Assembly: GCA_052093725.1 (NCBI GenBank)
Contig: JBQDHL010000013.1
Coordinates: forward strand, 1 to 26,550
Source: Jeotgalicoccus sp052093725
Lineage (GTDB): Bacteria > Bacillota > Bacilli > Staphylococcales > Salinicoccaceae
Reading direction: 5' to 3'
Length of the DNA: 26,550 bases
Made by a program: the position numbers and the translations under genes. This document shows positions 1-7,785 of this stretch, one piece after another. The notes under the pieces are model-generated. The model searched no databases and had not been told where the DNA came from. It saw only the letters and a list, made by a program, of their open reading frames with translations. Positions within the stretch are counted from its first letter, which is position 1; each line of letters starts with the position of its first letter.

Positions 1-33
1 GAACATACAGATGATATTTTTGAAATAGAATAA
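1..33 (+). CDS. 3' end of an unidentified gene (partial)
   Basis: The first 30 bases read as an open frame ending EHTDDIFEIE followed by TAA at 31-33. It sits immediately before a palindromic terminator that would serve this strand as well as the opposite one. Ten residues are too few to name a family. The reading frame is inferred only from the position of the stop codon before the terminator, so the call is weak. Confidence 0.3.
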   Translation, partial: EHTDDIFEIE

Positions 34-34
34 C

Positions 35-79
35 ATAAGAAAACCCTTCTCTAAAAATTTTAGAGAAGGGTTTTCTTAT
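35..79. terminator. Bidirectional intrinsic terminator
   Basis: A perfect 22-bp inverted repeat centred on base 57 has a CCCTTCTC/GAGAAGGG core flanked by A and T runs, so it can terminate transcription from both directions. The TAA stop of the minus-strand carrier gene (76-78) lies inside the stem. It separates the convergent genes on either side. Confidence 0.85.
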
Positions 80-1023
80 CGTATTAGTTTAGGTATTAAT
101 TTTATATAAAATAACTCACCGATGAGCTCAGTAATTGTTTGAGTAACGATAACTGCGGATGCAATTACTCCCCATTCTCCAGGCAGAGCCAATGCCAACG
201 GCAACACAACGAGTGAATTTCTCGTGCCTGCACTGAAGGCAAGTGCCCGTCCGGCATGTGGTGTTAAACTGAAAAATGAAGCAATGAATTTGGAAATGAA
301 CGGTGTAATAATCAGATACAGAATATAAATTGGAATGACAGTTATAATAATACTTAAATCATTATAAACTTTGCCGATTTGTGCTGCTACAACAGTAAAC
401 AGTACAGCCGCCATCAGTAATTCGGGAAGCTGACCGGTCAGATTTAATAACGATTTACCGGCTGATGTTTTTTTAGCAAGCAGCTGTGTAGTGACTGCCA
501 GTATCAGCGGCAATATAATCAACAGAAGAAACGCTTCAAGAAACGGTTCGATACTAACGATTGCTGAAATATCTGTGCCGATAAAAAGTGTCAGATACAC
601 GGGTAATAATAATATTTGGATGATAAATAGCAGTGGTGTTGATGCTAAAACTAATTTTTCATCACCATTACCGAGCTTAGTAAAAGGAATGACGTAATCG
701 ATACATGGTGTAAGGAGAACTAAACAAACACCTAATAAAATTGCTGGTTGCAGCGGGAATAGTATAATTAAAATCCATACGATTATTGGCACAGCAACAA
801 AGTTAGCGGTTAACAAAGCAATGAAAAATTTTGTATCGGATAAAATTTCACGTAATTTAAAAAATGGAATCTGGGTAAACATTACATAAAGCAACAAGGC
901 AATAAGCGGAGAGATTACTGGATTTAAAAAGGTATCGATATTTGTACTCACTACACCTGTAATACCGCCGATGACTATTGCACATGCATATAATAATATT
1001 TGATTATTTTCTATGGTTTTCAA
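76..1023 (-). CDS. ACR3 / bile acid:sodium symporter-superfamily carrier
   Basis: This 315-residue integral membrane protein has about nine to ten hydrophobic helices and few charged residues. The central motif LTPCIDYVIPFTKLGNG (residues 104-120) resembles the conserved Cys-containing helix of ACR3-type arsenite exporters and related bile-acid/Na+ symporter (BASS) family members, and the C-terminal SAGTRNSLVVLPLALALPG segment is typical of this superfamily. A role in arsenite or organic anion efflux is possible, but no arsR or arsC gene is adjacent, so the substrate is open. The gene is convergent with the preceding gene through a shared terminator and divergent from the small membrane protein gene on its other side. 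The start is the ATG at 1023. Confidence 0.75.
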   Translation of the reverse strand: MKTIENNQILLYACAIVIGGITGVVSTNIDTFLNPVISPLIALLLYVMFTQIPFFKLREILSDTKFFIALLTANFVAVPIIVWILIILFPLQPAILLGVCLVLLTPCIDYVIPFTKLGNGDEKLVLASTPLLFIIQILLLPVYLTLFIGTDISAIVSIEPFLEAFLLLIILPLILAVTTQLLAKKTSAGKSLLNLTGQLPELLMAAVLFTVVAAQIGKVYNDLSIIITVIPIYILYLIITPFISKFIASFFSLTPHAGRALAFSAGTRNSLVVLPLALALPGEWGVIASAVIVTQTITELIGELFYIKLIPKLIR

Positions 1024-1073
1024 ATTCTTCCTCGCTTATAAATTATATATTTTTAGGGAAATAAGGTGTACTC

Positions 1074-1469
1074 ATGAGAAACGGTTTAGTGTTAACTATA
1101 TTCGCAGCTGTAATATTTTATGTTTTACGAATGGTTTAATTACGGTTCGTTTATTTATACTGCAGCACCAATTNNNNNNNNNNNNNNNNNNNNNNNNNNN
1201 NNNNNNNNNNNNNNNNNNNNNNNNNNNNNNNNNNNNNNNNNNNNNNNNNNNNNNNNNNNNNNNNNNNNNNNNNTATGTTTTACGAATGGTTTAATTACGG
1301 TTCGTTTATTTATACTGCAGCACCAATTGGTATACTGCTTTTAATCAGTATCATCTCTTTTATGGATGCATTTAGTGAAGGAACGCCGCCGCAGCAGCGT
1401 AATTTATTTCTTGTTGGGGGATTTATCGCGATTATCCTGGGTGTTCTTCTTGTTGTTATTTCGCTTTGA
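1074..1469 (+). pseudogene. Small membrane protein gene, interrupted by gap and frameshift
   Basis: The ATG at 1074 has a good ribosome binding site (AAGGTG, about five bases upstream) and opens MRNGLVLTIFAAVIFY, but this frame stops at 1137-1139. The adjacent frame carries FYEWFNYGSFIYTAAPIG and continues as a hydrophobic protein ending at 1469, with two likely membrane helices around a charged GTPPQQRN loop. The ATG at 1120/1275 in that frame has no ribosome binding site, so the two pieces probably belong to one gene of roughly 80 residues broken by a one-base shift in a T run near 1116-1119. A 100-N scaffold gap and a duplicated 55-base flank also sit inside it. I do not recognise the family. 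Both a true pseudogene and a sequence error are possible. Confidence 0.55.
1174..1273. other. 100-N scaffold gap with duplicated 55-bp flanks
   Basis: One hundred Ns are flanked by an identical 55-base sequence at 1119-1173 and 1274-1328. An exact overlap of this length at two contig ends is characteristic of a de Bruijn assembler k-mer overlap that the scaffolder did not merge. The duplication is therefore almost certainly artificial and the real distance between flanks is zero or close to it. Confidence 0.9.
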
Positions 1470-1472
1470 TAA

Positions 1473-1565
1473 TTACTTATTTTTACTTACAGCGAGTAAA
1501 ATCGAAATGCCTATAATGACGAAAAGAATAAAGGCAATACCGATGCCGCTTAAGATTTCAATCAT
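1473..1565 (-). CDS. 30-residue single-helix membrane peptide
   Basis: The minus strand encodes MIEILSGIGIAFILFVIIG followed by ISILLAVSKNK and TAA. This is one hydrophobic helix with a short basic C-terminal tail. A textbook ribosome binding site (AAGGAG) lies eight bases before the ATG, which is the main support for a gene this short. It ends three bases from the stop of the convergent small membrane protein gene. No family is recognised. Single-helix peptides of this size in Gram-positive bacteria can be regulatory subunits, or toxins of type I toxin-antitoxin pairs, but nothing here shows either role. Confidence 0.6.
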   Translation of the reverse strand: MIEILSGIGIAFILFVIIGISILLAVSKNK

Positions 1566-1671
1566 AAAACCGACTCCTTAACAACATATTTTCAATATAA
1601 CATAATTGTTTTTATCTTACATATAATGATAAAATTAGAGAAATGAAACTAATTAGAGAGTTGGAAAATAT

Positions 1672-2139
1672 ATGGATCCATTATTAGTTTGGCTTAATGT
1701 TACTATTTTACTTATTGTATTTATTGCATTATTTATAGGGGTTGGGATTTACTATTCAAGAAAACGCAGTGATATTATGCAGACGCAGCCGTTATTAATG
1801 ATAGATGAAGTAGGCTGGATGAAGGACGACCGCGGAAAGTATATGATGTTCCGAGTGGAAAATAAAAATAATAACCCGTTTCACATTGAAAAAGTTTATA
1901 TTAAAGGCTATGATTTTACGACAAAATACCACTACATAAAAGACGAAATAGAAAATGATGTAGTGATTTTGAAATTTTATATGCAGCCAGATCAGACGAT
2001 GAATTTCCGCATACGCATTTTATACAGAGACTTTAATAATAAAGGTCACATCATGCAGTCTGTAAGAATGGATATGGAAGGCGGAGAATTGACATACGAA
2101 GCAGAGGGTACGAAGTTTATCCTGACGAAAAGGAAATAA
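1672..2139 (+). CDS. Membrane-anchored protein of unknown function
   Basis: This protein has 155 residues. Residues 6-28 form one hydrophobic helix followed by YSRKRSD, giving an N-terminal anchor with a cytoplasmic-side positive patch. The remaining roughly 120 residues are polar and rich in alternating hydrophobic residues (KYMMFRVENKNNNPFHIEKVYIKGY), which suggests a beta-rich domain. I do not recognise the family and propose no function. A TATAAT at 1622-1627 is a plausible -10 element, but no convincing -35 is visible. A terminator follows directly, so the gene is probably monocistronic. Confidence 0.75.
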   Translation: MDPLLVWLNVTILLIVFIALFIGVGIYYSRKRSDIMQTQPLLMIDEVGWMKDDRGKYMMFRVENKNNNPFHIEKVYIKGYDFTTKYHYIKDEIENDVVILKFYMQPDQTMNFRIRILYRDFNNKGHIMQSVRMDMEGGELTYEAEGTKFILTKRK

Positions 2140-2149
2140 TGATTTACGG

Positions 2150-2177
2150 CCGTCCTGCGTTTAGCAGGGCGGTTTTG
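2150..2177 (+). terminator. Intrinsic terminator
   Basis: CCGTCCTGC (2150-2158) pairs with GCAGGGCGG (2164-2172) with one G-U pair and a GTTTA loop, followed by TTTTG. It ends the transcript of the membrane-anchored gene stopping at 2139. Confidence 0.75.
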
Positions 2178-2220
2178 TAGTTCTATGAGCTTGTTTCATT
2201 GGAAATTCAGCGACTCCAAA

Positions 2221-2250
2221 ATAAAAAACAACGCCATTTTCATGGCGTTG
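2221..2250 (-). terminator. Intrinsic terminator for the lipoprotein gene
   Basis: Read on the minus strand, CAACGCCAT-GAAA-ATGGCGTTG is a perfect nine-pair stem with a tetraloop, followed by a T run. It lies ten bases after the stop of the lipoprotein gene. Confidence 0.9.
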
Positions 2251-2259
2251 TCCTCAAAT

Positions 2260-2862
2260 CTATTCTTCTGAATCCTCTTCCTCTTCTGCAGGTGCTAATT
2301 CAAGCTCGATTTCATGATCCATTGACTCAGTTTCTTCAATTGGATTTTCTCTTGCCTGAAGGTGTGTAGCGAGTTCAGGATCAAGCGGTCCGTATGCAAC
2401 GACTGCTGTTGCGCTTTCGCCCGGCTCGACTAACTCAGCTGAAGCGGCTTTGCCGTCTGCAAATTCACCTTCGTCTTCAAGGTCCATCGTATAGTTTTCT
2501 GTCGGTGCTTCACCGTCTTCGCTTACTTGGCGTATTGCAAGGTCGAGACTGAATGCTTCCGATGGGCTTGATGCGCGTTCTGAAGTATTCGTATATTCGA
2601 ATTCTGCAACGACTGCCTGGATTGTCGTGTCATTACCTTCAGCGTCAGTTGCCGGTACTTCAACCGGTGTAAATTTTGTGAAGCTGTAATCCCCATTGAC
2701 TCCTGAATATGATAATCCATCTTCTGAAGTTTCTTCTCCTGTTGTTTCTTCAGCTGGTTTTTCTTCTTCTGTACCAGCTTCTTCGGTGCTGTCCCCATTA
2801 CATGCGGCAAGTAAAAGCATACTTGCAAGTCCTCCCGCGAATAACATACGTTTTAACTGCAT
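2260..2862 (-). CDS. Acidic lipoprotein, DUF5067/DUF4352-like
   Basis: The 200-residue precursor has a lipoprotein signal peptide: basic MQLKR, a hydrophobic core and the lipobox LAAC with Cys21 as the lipidation site. A Glu/Thr-rich linker (about residues 24-48) follows, then a domain starting GVNGDYSFTKFTPVEV that has the look of the immunoglobulin-like DUF5067/DUF4352 extracellular domains of Firmicutes lipoproteins. The C-terminus (EEEEDSEE) is very acidic. A strong AGGGGGGA ribosome binding site precedes the ATG. The gene lies 75 bases downstream of menA on the same strand but appears to have its own promoter, so no link to menaquinone is implied. Ligand and role are unknown. Confidence 0.8.
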   Translation of the reverse strand: MQLKRMLFAGGLASMLLLAACNGDSTEEAGTEEEKPAEETTGEETSEDGLSYSGVNGDYSFTKFTPVEVPATDAEGNDTTIQAVVAEFEYTNTSERASSPSEAFSLDLAIRQVSEDGEAPTENYTMDLEDEGEFADGKAASAELVEPGESATAVVAYGPLDPELATHLQARENPIEETESMDHEIELELAPAEEEEDSEE

Positions 2863-2895
2863 AATAAATCCCCCTATATTGTTTGTTTCATCTAT

Positions 2896-2924
2896 ATTGT
2901 ATTACCCGCCGAGAAAAAACACAA
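2896..2924 (-). promoter_or_regulatory. Predicted sigma-A-type promoter for the lipoprotein gene
   Basis: On the minus strand TTGTGT and TACAAT are separated by exactly 17 bases, and the -10 is about 35 bases before the lipoprotein start codon. The -35 matches the consensus only at TTG, so this is a prediction. Confidence 0.4.
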
Positions 2925-2937
2925 TTTTCTGGATAGT

Positions 2938-3855
2938 TTATATGCCGGTTACACCGTAAATAATCAGTCCGATAGTAAGGAGCAGTCCCATAATCGTATT
3001 CAGTTTACCCATCGATGCCATCGCCGGGATTAGCTGAACAGGTGTATTGCCTTTACGCATCAGCATAATTGTCTTCATCGCAAGCGGAATAGACAACAGC
3101 GGGATAAGCAGGAATAAGGAGCCCATCGGTGTGAAAAATGCGAGGTAAATTAAAAAGATATAGCTGAACAGGAGCAGTGCAGCTGATGTCATTACTGCAA
3201 ACGGTTTTCCGACGAGAATGACGAAAGTTTTACGTCCGCTTTCTTTATCTTTTTTACGATCGCGTATATTATTTGCCATATTCAACAGGCCAATTGTAAT
3301 TGCCGGAGGAATAGAAATTAGTAACGGGAATACGTGGAGTGTACCTGTGTGAATGAAAAATGTAATCATAATAATTACGGTACCCATAAAGAATCCGGCA
3401 AATATTTCTCCGAACGGCGTCCATGATATCGGGAAAGGACCGCCTGTGTATAAGTAGCCGACAGCCATTGATACCGCACCGATGATGAGTATCCACCATG
3501 ATGAATTTACGGTAATGATAATACCGATAACAGCGGCAATGCCGTAAAATATAAGAGCGATTGTCAGAACGAGGCGCGGGCTCATGCCATTTCTAACGAT
3601 AGCACCTGCGATACCGACGGATTCATGTGAATCCAGACCGCGTTTAAAATCATAGTATTCGTTAAACATATTCGTTGCCGATTGTATTAAAACTGTGGCA
3701 ATCAGCATTAGGAAAAACATTCCCCAGCGGATATCCGCAAATAATAATACGCTTGCCGTCCCGACAAAAACAGGTACAAAACTCGCTGTTAATGTGTGCG
3801 GGCGCGTCAGCATCAAATATTTTTTAAATCCTGTATGTACTTGTGCTTCCTGCAT
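2938..3855 (-). CDS. menA: 1,4-dihydroxy-2-naphthoate polyprenyltransferase
   Basis: This 305-residue multi-helix UbiA-family prenyltransferase joins 1,4-dihydroxy-2-naphthoate to an isoprenoid diphosphate to give demethylmenaquinone in the membrane. The first Asp-rich motif is NMFNEYYDFKRGLD (residues 62-75). The second, NNIRDRKKDKESGRKT, lies about residues 191-206. Both bind Mg2+-diphosphate in this family. LTRPHTLTASFVPVFVG near the N-terminus is typical of MenA. AAAGGAG precedes the ATG. The gene is divergent from menF across a 116-base intergenic region, the arrangement I recall for staphylococci. Confidence 0.95.
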   Translation of the reverse strand: MQEAQVHTGFKKYLMLTRPHTLTASFVPVFVGTASVLLFADIRWGMFFLMLIATVLIQSATNMFNEYYDFKRGLDSHESVGIAGAIVRNGMSPRLVLTIALIFYGIAAVIGIIITVNSSWWILIIGAVSMAVGYLYTGGPFPISWTPFGEIFAGFFMGTVIIMITFFIHTGTLHVFPLLISIPPAITIGLLNMANNIRDRKKDKESGRKTFVILVGKPFAVMTSAALLLFSYIFLIYLAFFTPMGSLFLLIPLLSIPLAMKTIMLMRKGNTPVQLIPAMASMGKLNTIMGLLLTIGLIIYGVTGI

Positions 3856-3971
3856 GACTTTCTCCTTTAATACATGATGGCTATAATTTTATCATATTTA
3901 AGACTTGTCCATACACACAGTAGGTAAAAAATGATAAAATAAAGGTAATTATGATGAAAGTAGTGTGACTC

Positions 3972-5374
3972 ATGAAATTACAATCGTCTCGAACGTTTAT
4001 AGAGAATGTCAGTCTGGATTCCGATAGGCAATATCTTACACTGCATATCCCTATGGATGAGTATAATATTGACGAAGAAAAAATATTTACATATTTTAAT
4101 GAATCAAAGGGCTCACGCTATTGGTTCAAGTCAAAAGACAGCGCATATAATGTTGTCGGTATTAATTACATCGTAAGTATGTGGCGCGACAAGTTTCAGC
4201 CGGAAACAATTGCAGACAGTAAAAAAGCGCTGTTTGCGAAAGTGCAGCAGGAAAAACTCGGAGATAATTTGAAATCTAAACTGAGCTTATTTGGCGGGAC
4301 TTTATTTGATGATAAAGATACGACTGATGAGTGGAACGATTTTAAAATGATTGAGTTTCATTTACCCGAGTGGCAGTTTGATCTTAAAAATCGCGAATTA
4401 TTTTTAACCCGCAGCAAAGCAGATTTGAATATGGACGGGCTGCTTGATGAAGTAGACGGGGTGCTGGCAGCGATAGAAAATACTGAACTCACAGAAAAAG
4501 AAAAGCCGGTCGTTAAAAGTAAGCGCGATATTTTCCCGAATGAATGGAAACTGCTCGTTGAAGAAGCAGTTAATAATTTAAACGATGAGTTTAAAAAAGT
4601 TGTGCTTGCCCGCCAAAAACTAATTACTTTTGAGTCGAAGGCAAAACGATTGTATTTAATCAGACGCTTAAAAGACGAAGCGGATACGTATACGATTTAC
4701 TATGAAAAAGGGAAATCAACATTCGTTTCAAAAACACCTGAGAAACTATTTTCTATCGCAGGCGGACAACTGACTACGAATGCGATTGCAGGTTCTATTC
4801 AGCGTGTGGAAGACAACCAGGAAAACGATGTTCAGAAAGAATTCTTGCTGAATGACGAAAAAAATCTGTTTGAACACCGCGTCGTAAGAGAATCAATCNN
4901 NNNNNNNNCAGTGATATCGTGCCATTTTCAGAAGGGCTGAATTATAAAAAATATCCGCTTTTAATGGAAAACAAATATATATATCATTTATTTACACCAA
5001 TTCAGGCAATGCTGAAAAAAGATTCAGATGAGTTTAAGATATTAAAACAGATTCATCCGACACCTGCAGTAGGCGGTCTTCCGAAGAATCTGGCTAAAGA
5101 TTATATTAAAGAACATGAATACGGTACAAGAGGGCTGTACGCAGCACCACTGGGTATTATTCATGAGGACAAAGACTGCGAATTCGCAGTTGGACTCCGT
5201 TCTATGCTGATTTCTGCACGCAGTGCGACACTATTTGCCGGTTGCGGCATCGTTAAAGGATCGAATCCGGAGGCTGAATTTTTAGAAACGGAAGTTAAAT
5301 TCACACCGATGTTGAACGTCTTGGAGGCGACTACTAATGAGTTACACGGAAGCACTAACGGCACAAACGTTTAG
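3972..5374 (+). CDS. menF: Isochorismate synthase (interrupted by a 10-N gap)
   Basis: The enzyme converts chorismate to isochorismate, the first committed step of menaquinone synthesis. Two pieces form one gene: 309 codons up to 4898, and a frame resuming at 4910 (SDIVPFSEGLNYKKYPLL) to the stop at 5372-5374. Chorismate-binding-family signatures are visible: NAIAGSIQR, FEHRVV before the gap, HPTPAVGGLP after it, and FAGCGIVKGSNPEAEFLET near the C-terminus. The ten Ns put the halves out of frame, which requires a true gap of 3n+2 bases, probably only a few residues. The ATG at 3972 has only a weak ribosome binding site. The last 38 bases overlap menD. Confidence 0.92.
4899..4908. other. 10-N assembly gap inside menF
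   Basis: Ten Ns replace an unknown number of bases. The reading frames on the two sides are both MenF but are not in phase across ten bases, so the N count is not the true size. It is not a natural frameshift on this evidence. Confidence 0.9.
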
Positions 5375-7004
5375 TATTATAGATGCACTGTACGAATACG
5401 GTATGAATGAATTGGTTATCAGCCCGGGCTCGCGTTCAACACCGCTCGCAATTGCGGCTGAACTGCACGAAGGAATTACAACTTACATTCATCCTGACGA
5501 GCGGGGTGCGGGATATTTTGCTATTGGACTGACCAAGAAAAGACGTCAGCCGGTCGGTATACTATGTACTTCAGGCACAGCGGCAGCAAACTATACGCCG
5601 GCTGTCAGTGAAGCAGGGTTAAGCCATCTGCCGTTAATCGTTCTGACGTCGGATCGACCGCATGAACTTAAAAATGTGGGTGCACCGCAGGCGATTGAAC
5701 AAAACAATATGTACAGTAACTTCGTCCGCTATCAGACGGAACTGCCGATTGCTGACGACCATAACAGTGCAGAATCTTTAATTAACGATAAAGTGCTGCA
5801 GGCAAGCCAGTATTTCAGCGGTATTAATATGGGACCGGTACATTTCAATATTCCTGTCCGTGAACCGATTATGCCGAATATTGAGCGTCTTGACTTATTT
5901 AAACGTACTCAGAAAGTAATGGCTCCGTCAATTACCATACCGGGGAATATTGAAAAGTTAACTGGTACTGTTTTGGCTATTATCGGCGAAACTGCGGAAG
6001 ATTTAACCCCGCTTAAGTCGATTCTTGAACAGGGGAATATTATTGCGATCTTTGACCCGCGCCAGAATTTACGTACTGAAGTGAAAGGCGGAGTCGTCAA
6101 TCACGATATGATGTTTTCGAACTTCAGCGATAAGCACCGTGAGTACCTTAACAGCAATGTTGATTTTATTATCCGTATCGGCGAGCCCGTCACATCAAAA
6201 CAGACAAATGCATTTTTAAAACAGACGACAGTACCGCAGTATTTAATCAGCGAGTTCCAGAGTGTTAAACCATTCCCGGTAACACCTGACGAAACATACG
6301 TTGGTACAGTTAATGAAATTCTTCCGAGACTGATTAATGATAATTTCAAGAGTGAAATTAAAGAACGTTTTGTTTCTTTATCAGAGAATATTAACAATTA
6401 TATTGATAAGAATATAGAGAATTTTGACGATGAAGGCAGATATGTCTACGACATTATTCAGCAGACGAACGAGAGACGAACATTCTTTTTATCAAGTAGT
6501 ATGCCGATCAGGGATTTTGAACGCTATGATACGCGTGTAACACATGATGTATTCGCAAACCGCGGAGCCAACGGTATTGATGGAGTCATCTCAAGTGCAC
6601 TTGGTATCGGGACGAAGGAACAAGTAACGATGCTGATTGGTGACGTGTCAATGAACCACGACATCAACAGCCTGTTGATGGCGAAACTTGAGAATATCGA
6701 CTTTACCGTCATTGTCTTTAATAACAACGGAGGCAATATTTTCAGCTATCTGCCGCAGTATGCACATAAACCGCATTTCGAAAGATTATTCGGCACACCG
6801 CTTGATTTGAATTTTGAACATGCAGCGAAACTTTATGATTATGAATATGTTCATATTGAAAATTCTGATGAATTAACGAAAGACATGCTGAATAAATCAG
6901 GCCGTCAGATGATTGAAATTAAAACAGACAGAGAACATAATCTCGAAAGTCATAATGCACTGAAAAGTCAGCTTAAAAACTTGGTGGATCATGCTGAATT
7001 TTAA
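5337..7004 (+). CDS. menD: SEPHCHC synthase (2-oxoglutarate-dependent)
   Basis: This 555-residue thiamine-diphosphate enzyme decarboxylates 2-oxoglutarate and adds it to isochorismate. The N-terminal ISPGSRSTPLAIA and HPDERGAGYFAIGL motifs include Glu55, the residue that activates the cofactor in this family. TSDRPHELKNVGAPQAIEQ follows. The cofactor-binding motif GDVSMNHDINSLL...NNNGGNIFSYLPQ lies in the C-terminal third. The start has GGAGG nine bases upstream, located inside menF, so translation of the two is probably coupled. The next gene, menH, starts 14 bases before the menD stop. Confidence 0.96.
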   Translation: MSYTEALTAQTFSIIDALYEYGMNELVISPGSRSTPLAIAAELHEGITTYIHPDERGAGYFAIGLTKKRRQPVGILCTSGTAAANYTPAVSEAGLSHLPLIVLTSDRPHELKNVGAPQAIEQNNMYSNFVRYQTELPIADDHNSAESLINDKVLQASQYFSGINMGPVHFNIPVREPIMPNIERLDLFKRTQKVMAPSITIPGNIEKLTGTVLAIIGETAEDLTPLKSILEQGNIIAIFDPRQNLRTEVKGGVVNHDMMFSNFSDKHREYLNSNVDFIIRIGEPVTSKQTNAFLKQTTVPQYLISEFQSVKPFPVTPDETYVGTVNEILPRLINDNFKSEIKERFVSLSENINNYIDKNIENFDDEGRYVYDIIQQTNERRTFFLSSSMPIRDFERYDTRVTHDVFANRGANGIDGVISSALGIGTKEQVTMLIGDVSMNHDINSLLMAKLENIDFTVIVFNNNGGNIFSYLPQYAHKPHFERLFGTPLDLNFEHAAKLYDYEYVHIENSDELTKDMLNKSGRQMIEIKTDREHNLESHNALKSQLKNLVDHAEF

Positions 7005-7785
7005 TTATGAGCTGATTGATAACAAACAGCCAAAAACGATTATGCTGCTGCACGGGTTTTTATCGTCTAAAGAAAGCATGCGGGGGATTGCCGAAGGATT
7101 AAGTGATTTACGCAATGTGATACTGGTTGATTTACCGGGATTCGGCGGAACGAACAGTACTTTACATGACTACTGCATGGAAGATATTGCCGGTGGACTC
7201 ATAAGTATTGCTGACCGGCACGGTATCAACACTTTCGATGTGCTCGGTTATTCGATGGGCGGGCGGACTGCACTTGCACTCACTGCTCATTTTCCGGCAC
7301 GGATTGAGAAATGTATTTTGGAAAGTGCGTCACCGGGAATTACTGATAACGAGAAGAAAGCTGAACGGCTCCTTATTGATCAGGAGCGCAGTGAATCAAT
7401 CGTCAAAGATTATCATGAGTTTCTTAAGTTCTGGCAAAGCATGCCGTTATTTCAAACTCAGCACTATGTAGACGAATCTCTTCTTAAATCGCAGCATGAA
7501 GAGCGGCTGCAGCAGATCCCGGCTGAAGCGGCAGACAGTCTGCTAAAATACGGTACGGGTGCGCAGAGGTCATACTGGGACGATTTAAGCAGTCTTCACA
7601 ACCATTTTTGTTTAATTACAGGCAGTGAGGATAAGAAGTTCATCGGAGTAGCACATTCGATGTCAGAAGTGCTTAAAAGTGCTAAACTGAATATAGTTGA
7701 AAATTGTGGACACAATATTCATCTTGAAAATTACGAAGCATACATAAACTTAGTACGGGAGTACTTAGAGGAGGATAACTCATGA
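6991..7785 (+). CDS. menH: SHCHC synthase (alpha/beta hydrolase fold)
   Basis: MenH removes pyruvate from SEPHCHC to give SHCHC. The 264-residue protein has an alpha/beta hydrolase fold with the oxyanion motif LLHGF (residues 19-23), nucleophile elbow GYSMGG (Ser88), Asp214 in GSEDKK and His241 in CGHNIH as the likely catalytic set. It overlaps menD by 14 bases and its stop overlaps the menB start in ATGA, which places it firmly in the menFDHB operon. Confidence 0.93.
   Translation: MLNFNYELIDNKQPKTIMLLHGFLSSKESMRGIAEGLSDLRNVILVDLPGFGGTNSTLHDYCMEDIAGGLISIADRHGINTFDVLGYSMGGRTALALTAHFPARIEKCILESASPGITDNEKKAERLLIDQERSESIVKDYHEFLKFWQSMPLFQTQHYVDESLLKSQHEERLQQIPAEAADSLLKYGTGAQRSYWDDLSSLHNHFCLITGSEDKKFIGVAHSMSEVLKSAKLNIVENCGHNIHLENYEAYINLVREYLEEDNS

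Noticed and set aside
1119..1328. A natural tandem or transposon-derived repeat around the gap
   Set aside because: Exactly 55 identical bases abut the Ns on both sides, best explained by an assembler overlap. No transposase, inverted ends or target duplication are present.
1074..1469. Programmed ribosomal frameshifting in the small membrane protein gene
   Set aside because: A +1 shift would be needed and there is no convincing slippery site, stimulator or conserved precedent. A sequence error or mutation is simpler.
4919..5374. A separate gene beginning with GTG at 4919
   Set aside because: It is the C-terminal part of MenF: it carries the HPTPAVGG and FAGCGIVKGS signatures and begins directly after the N gap.
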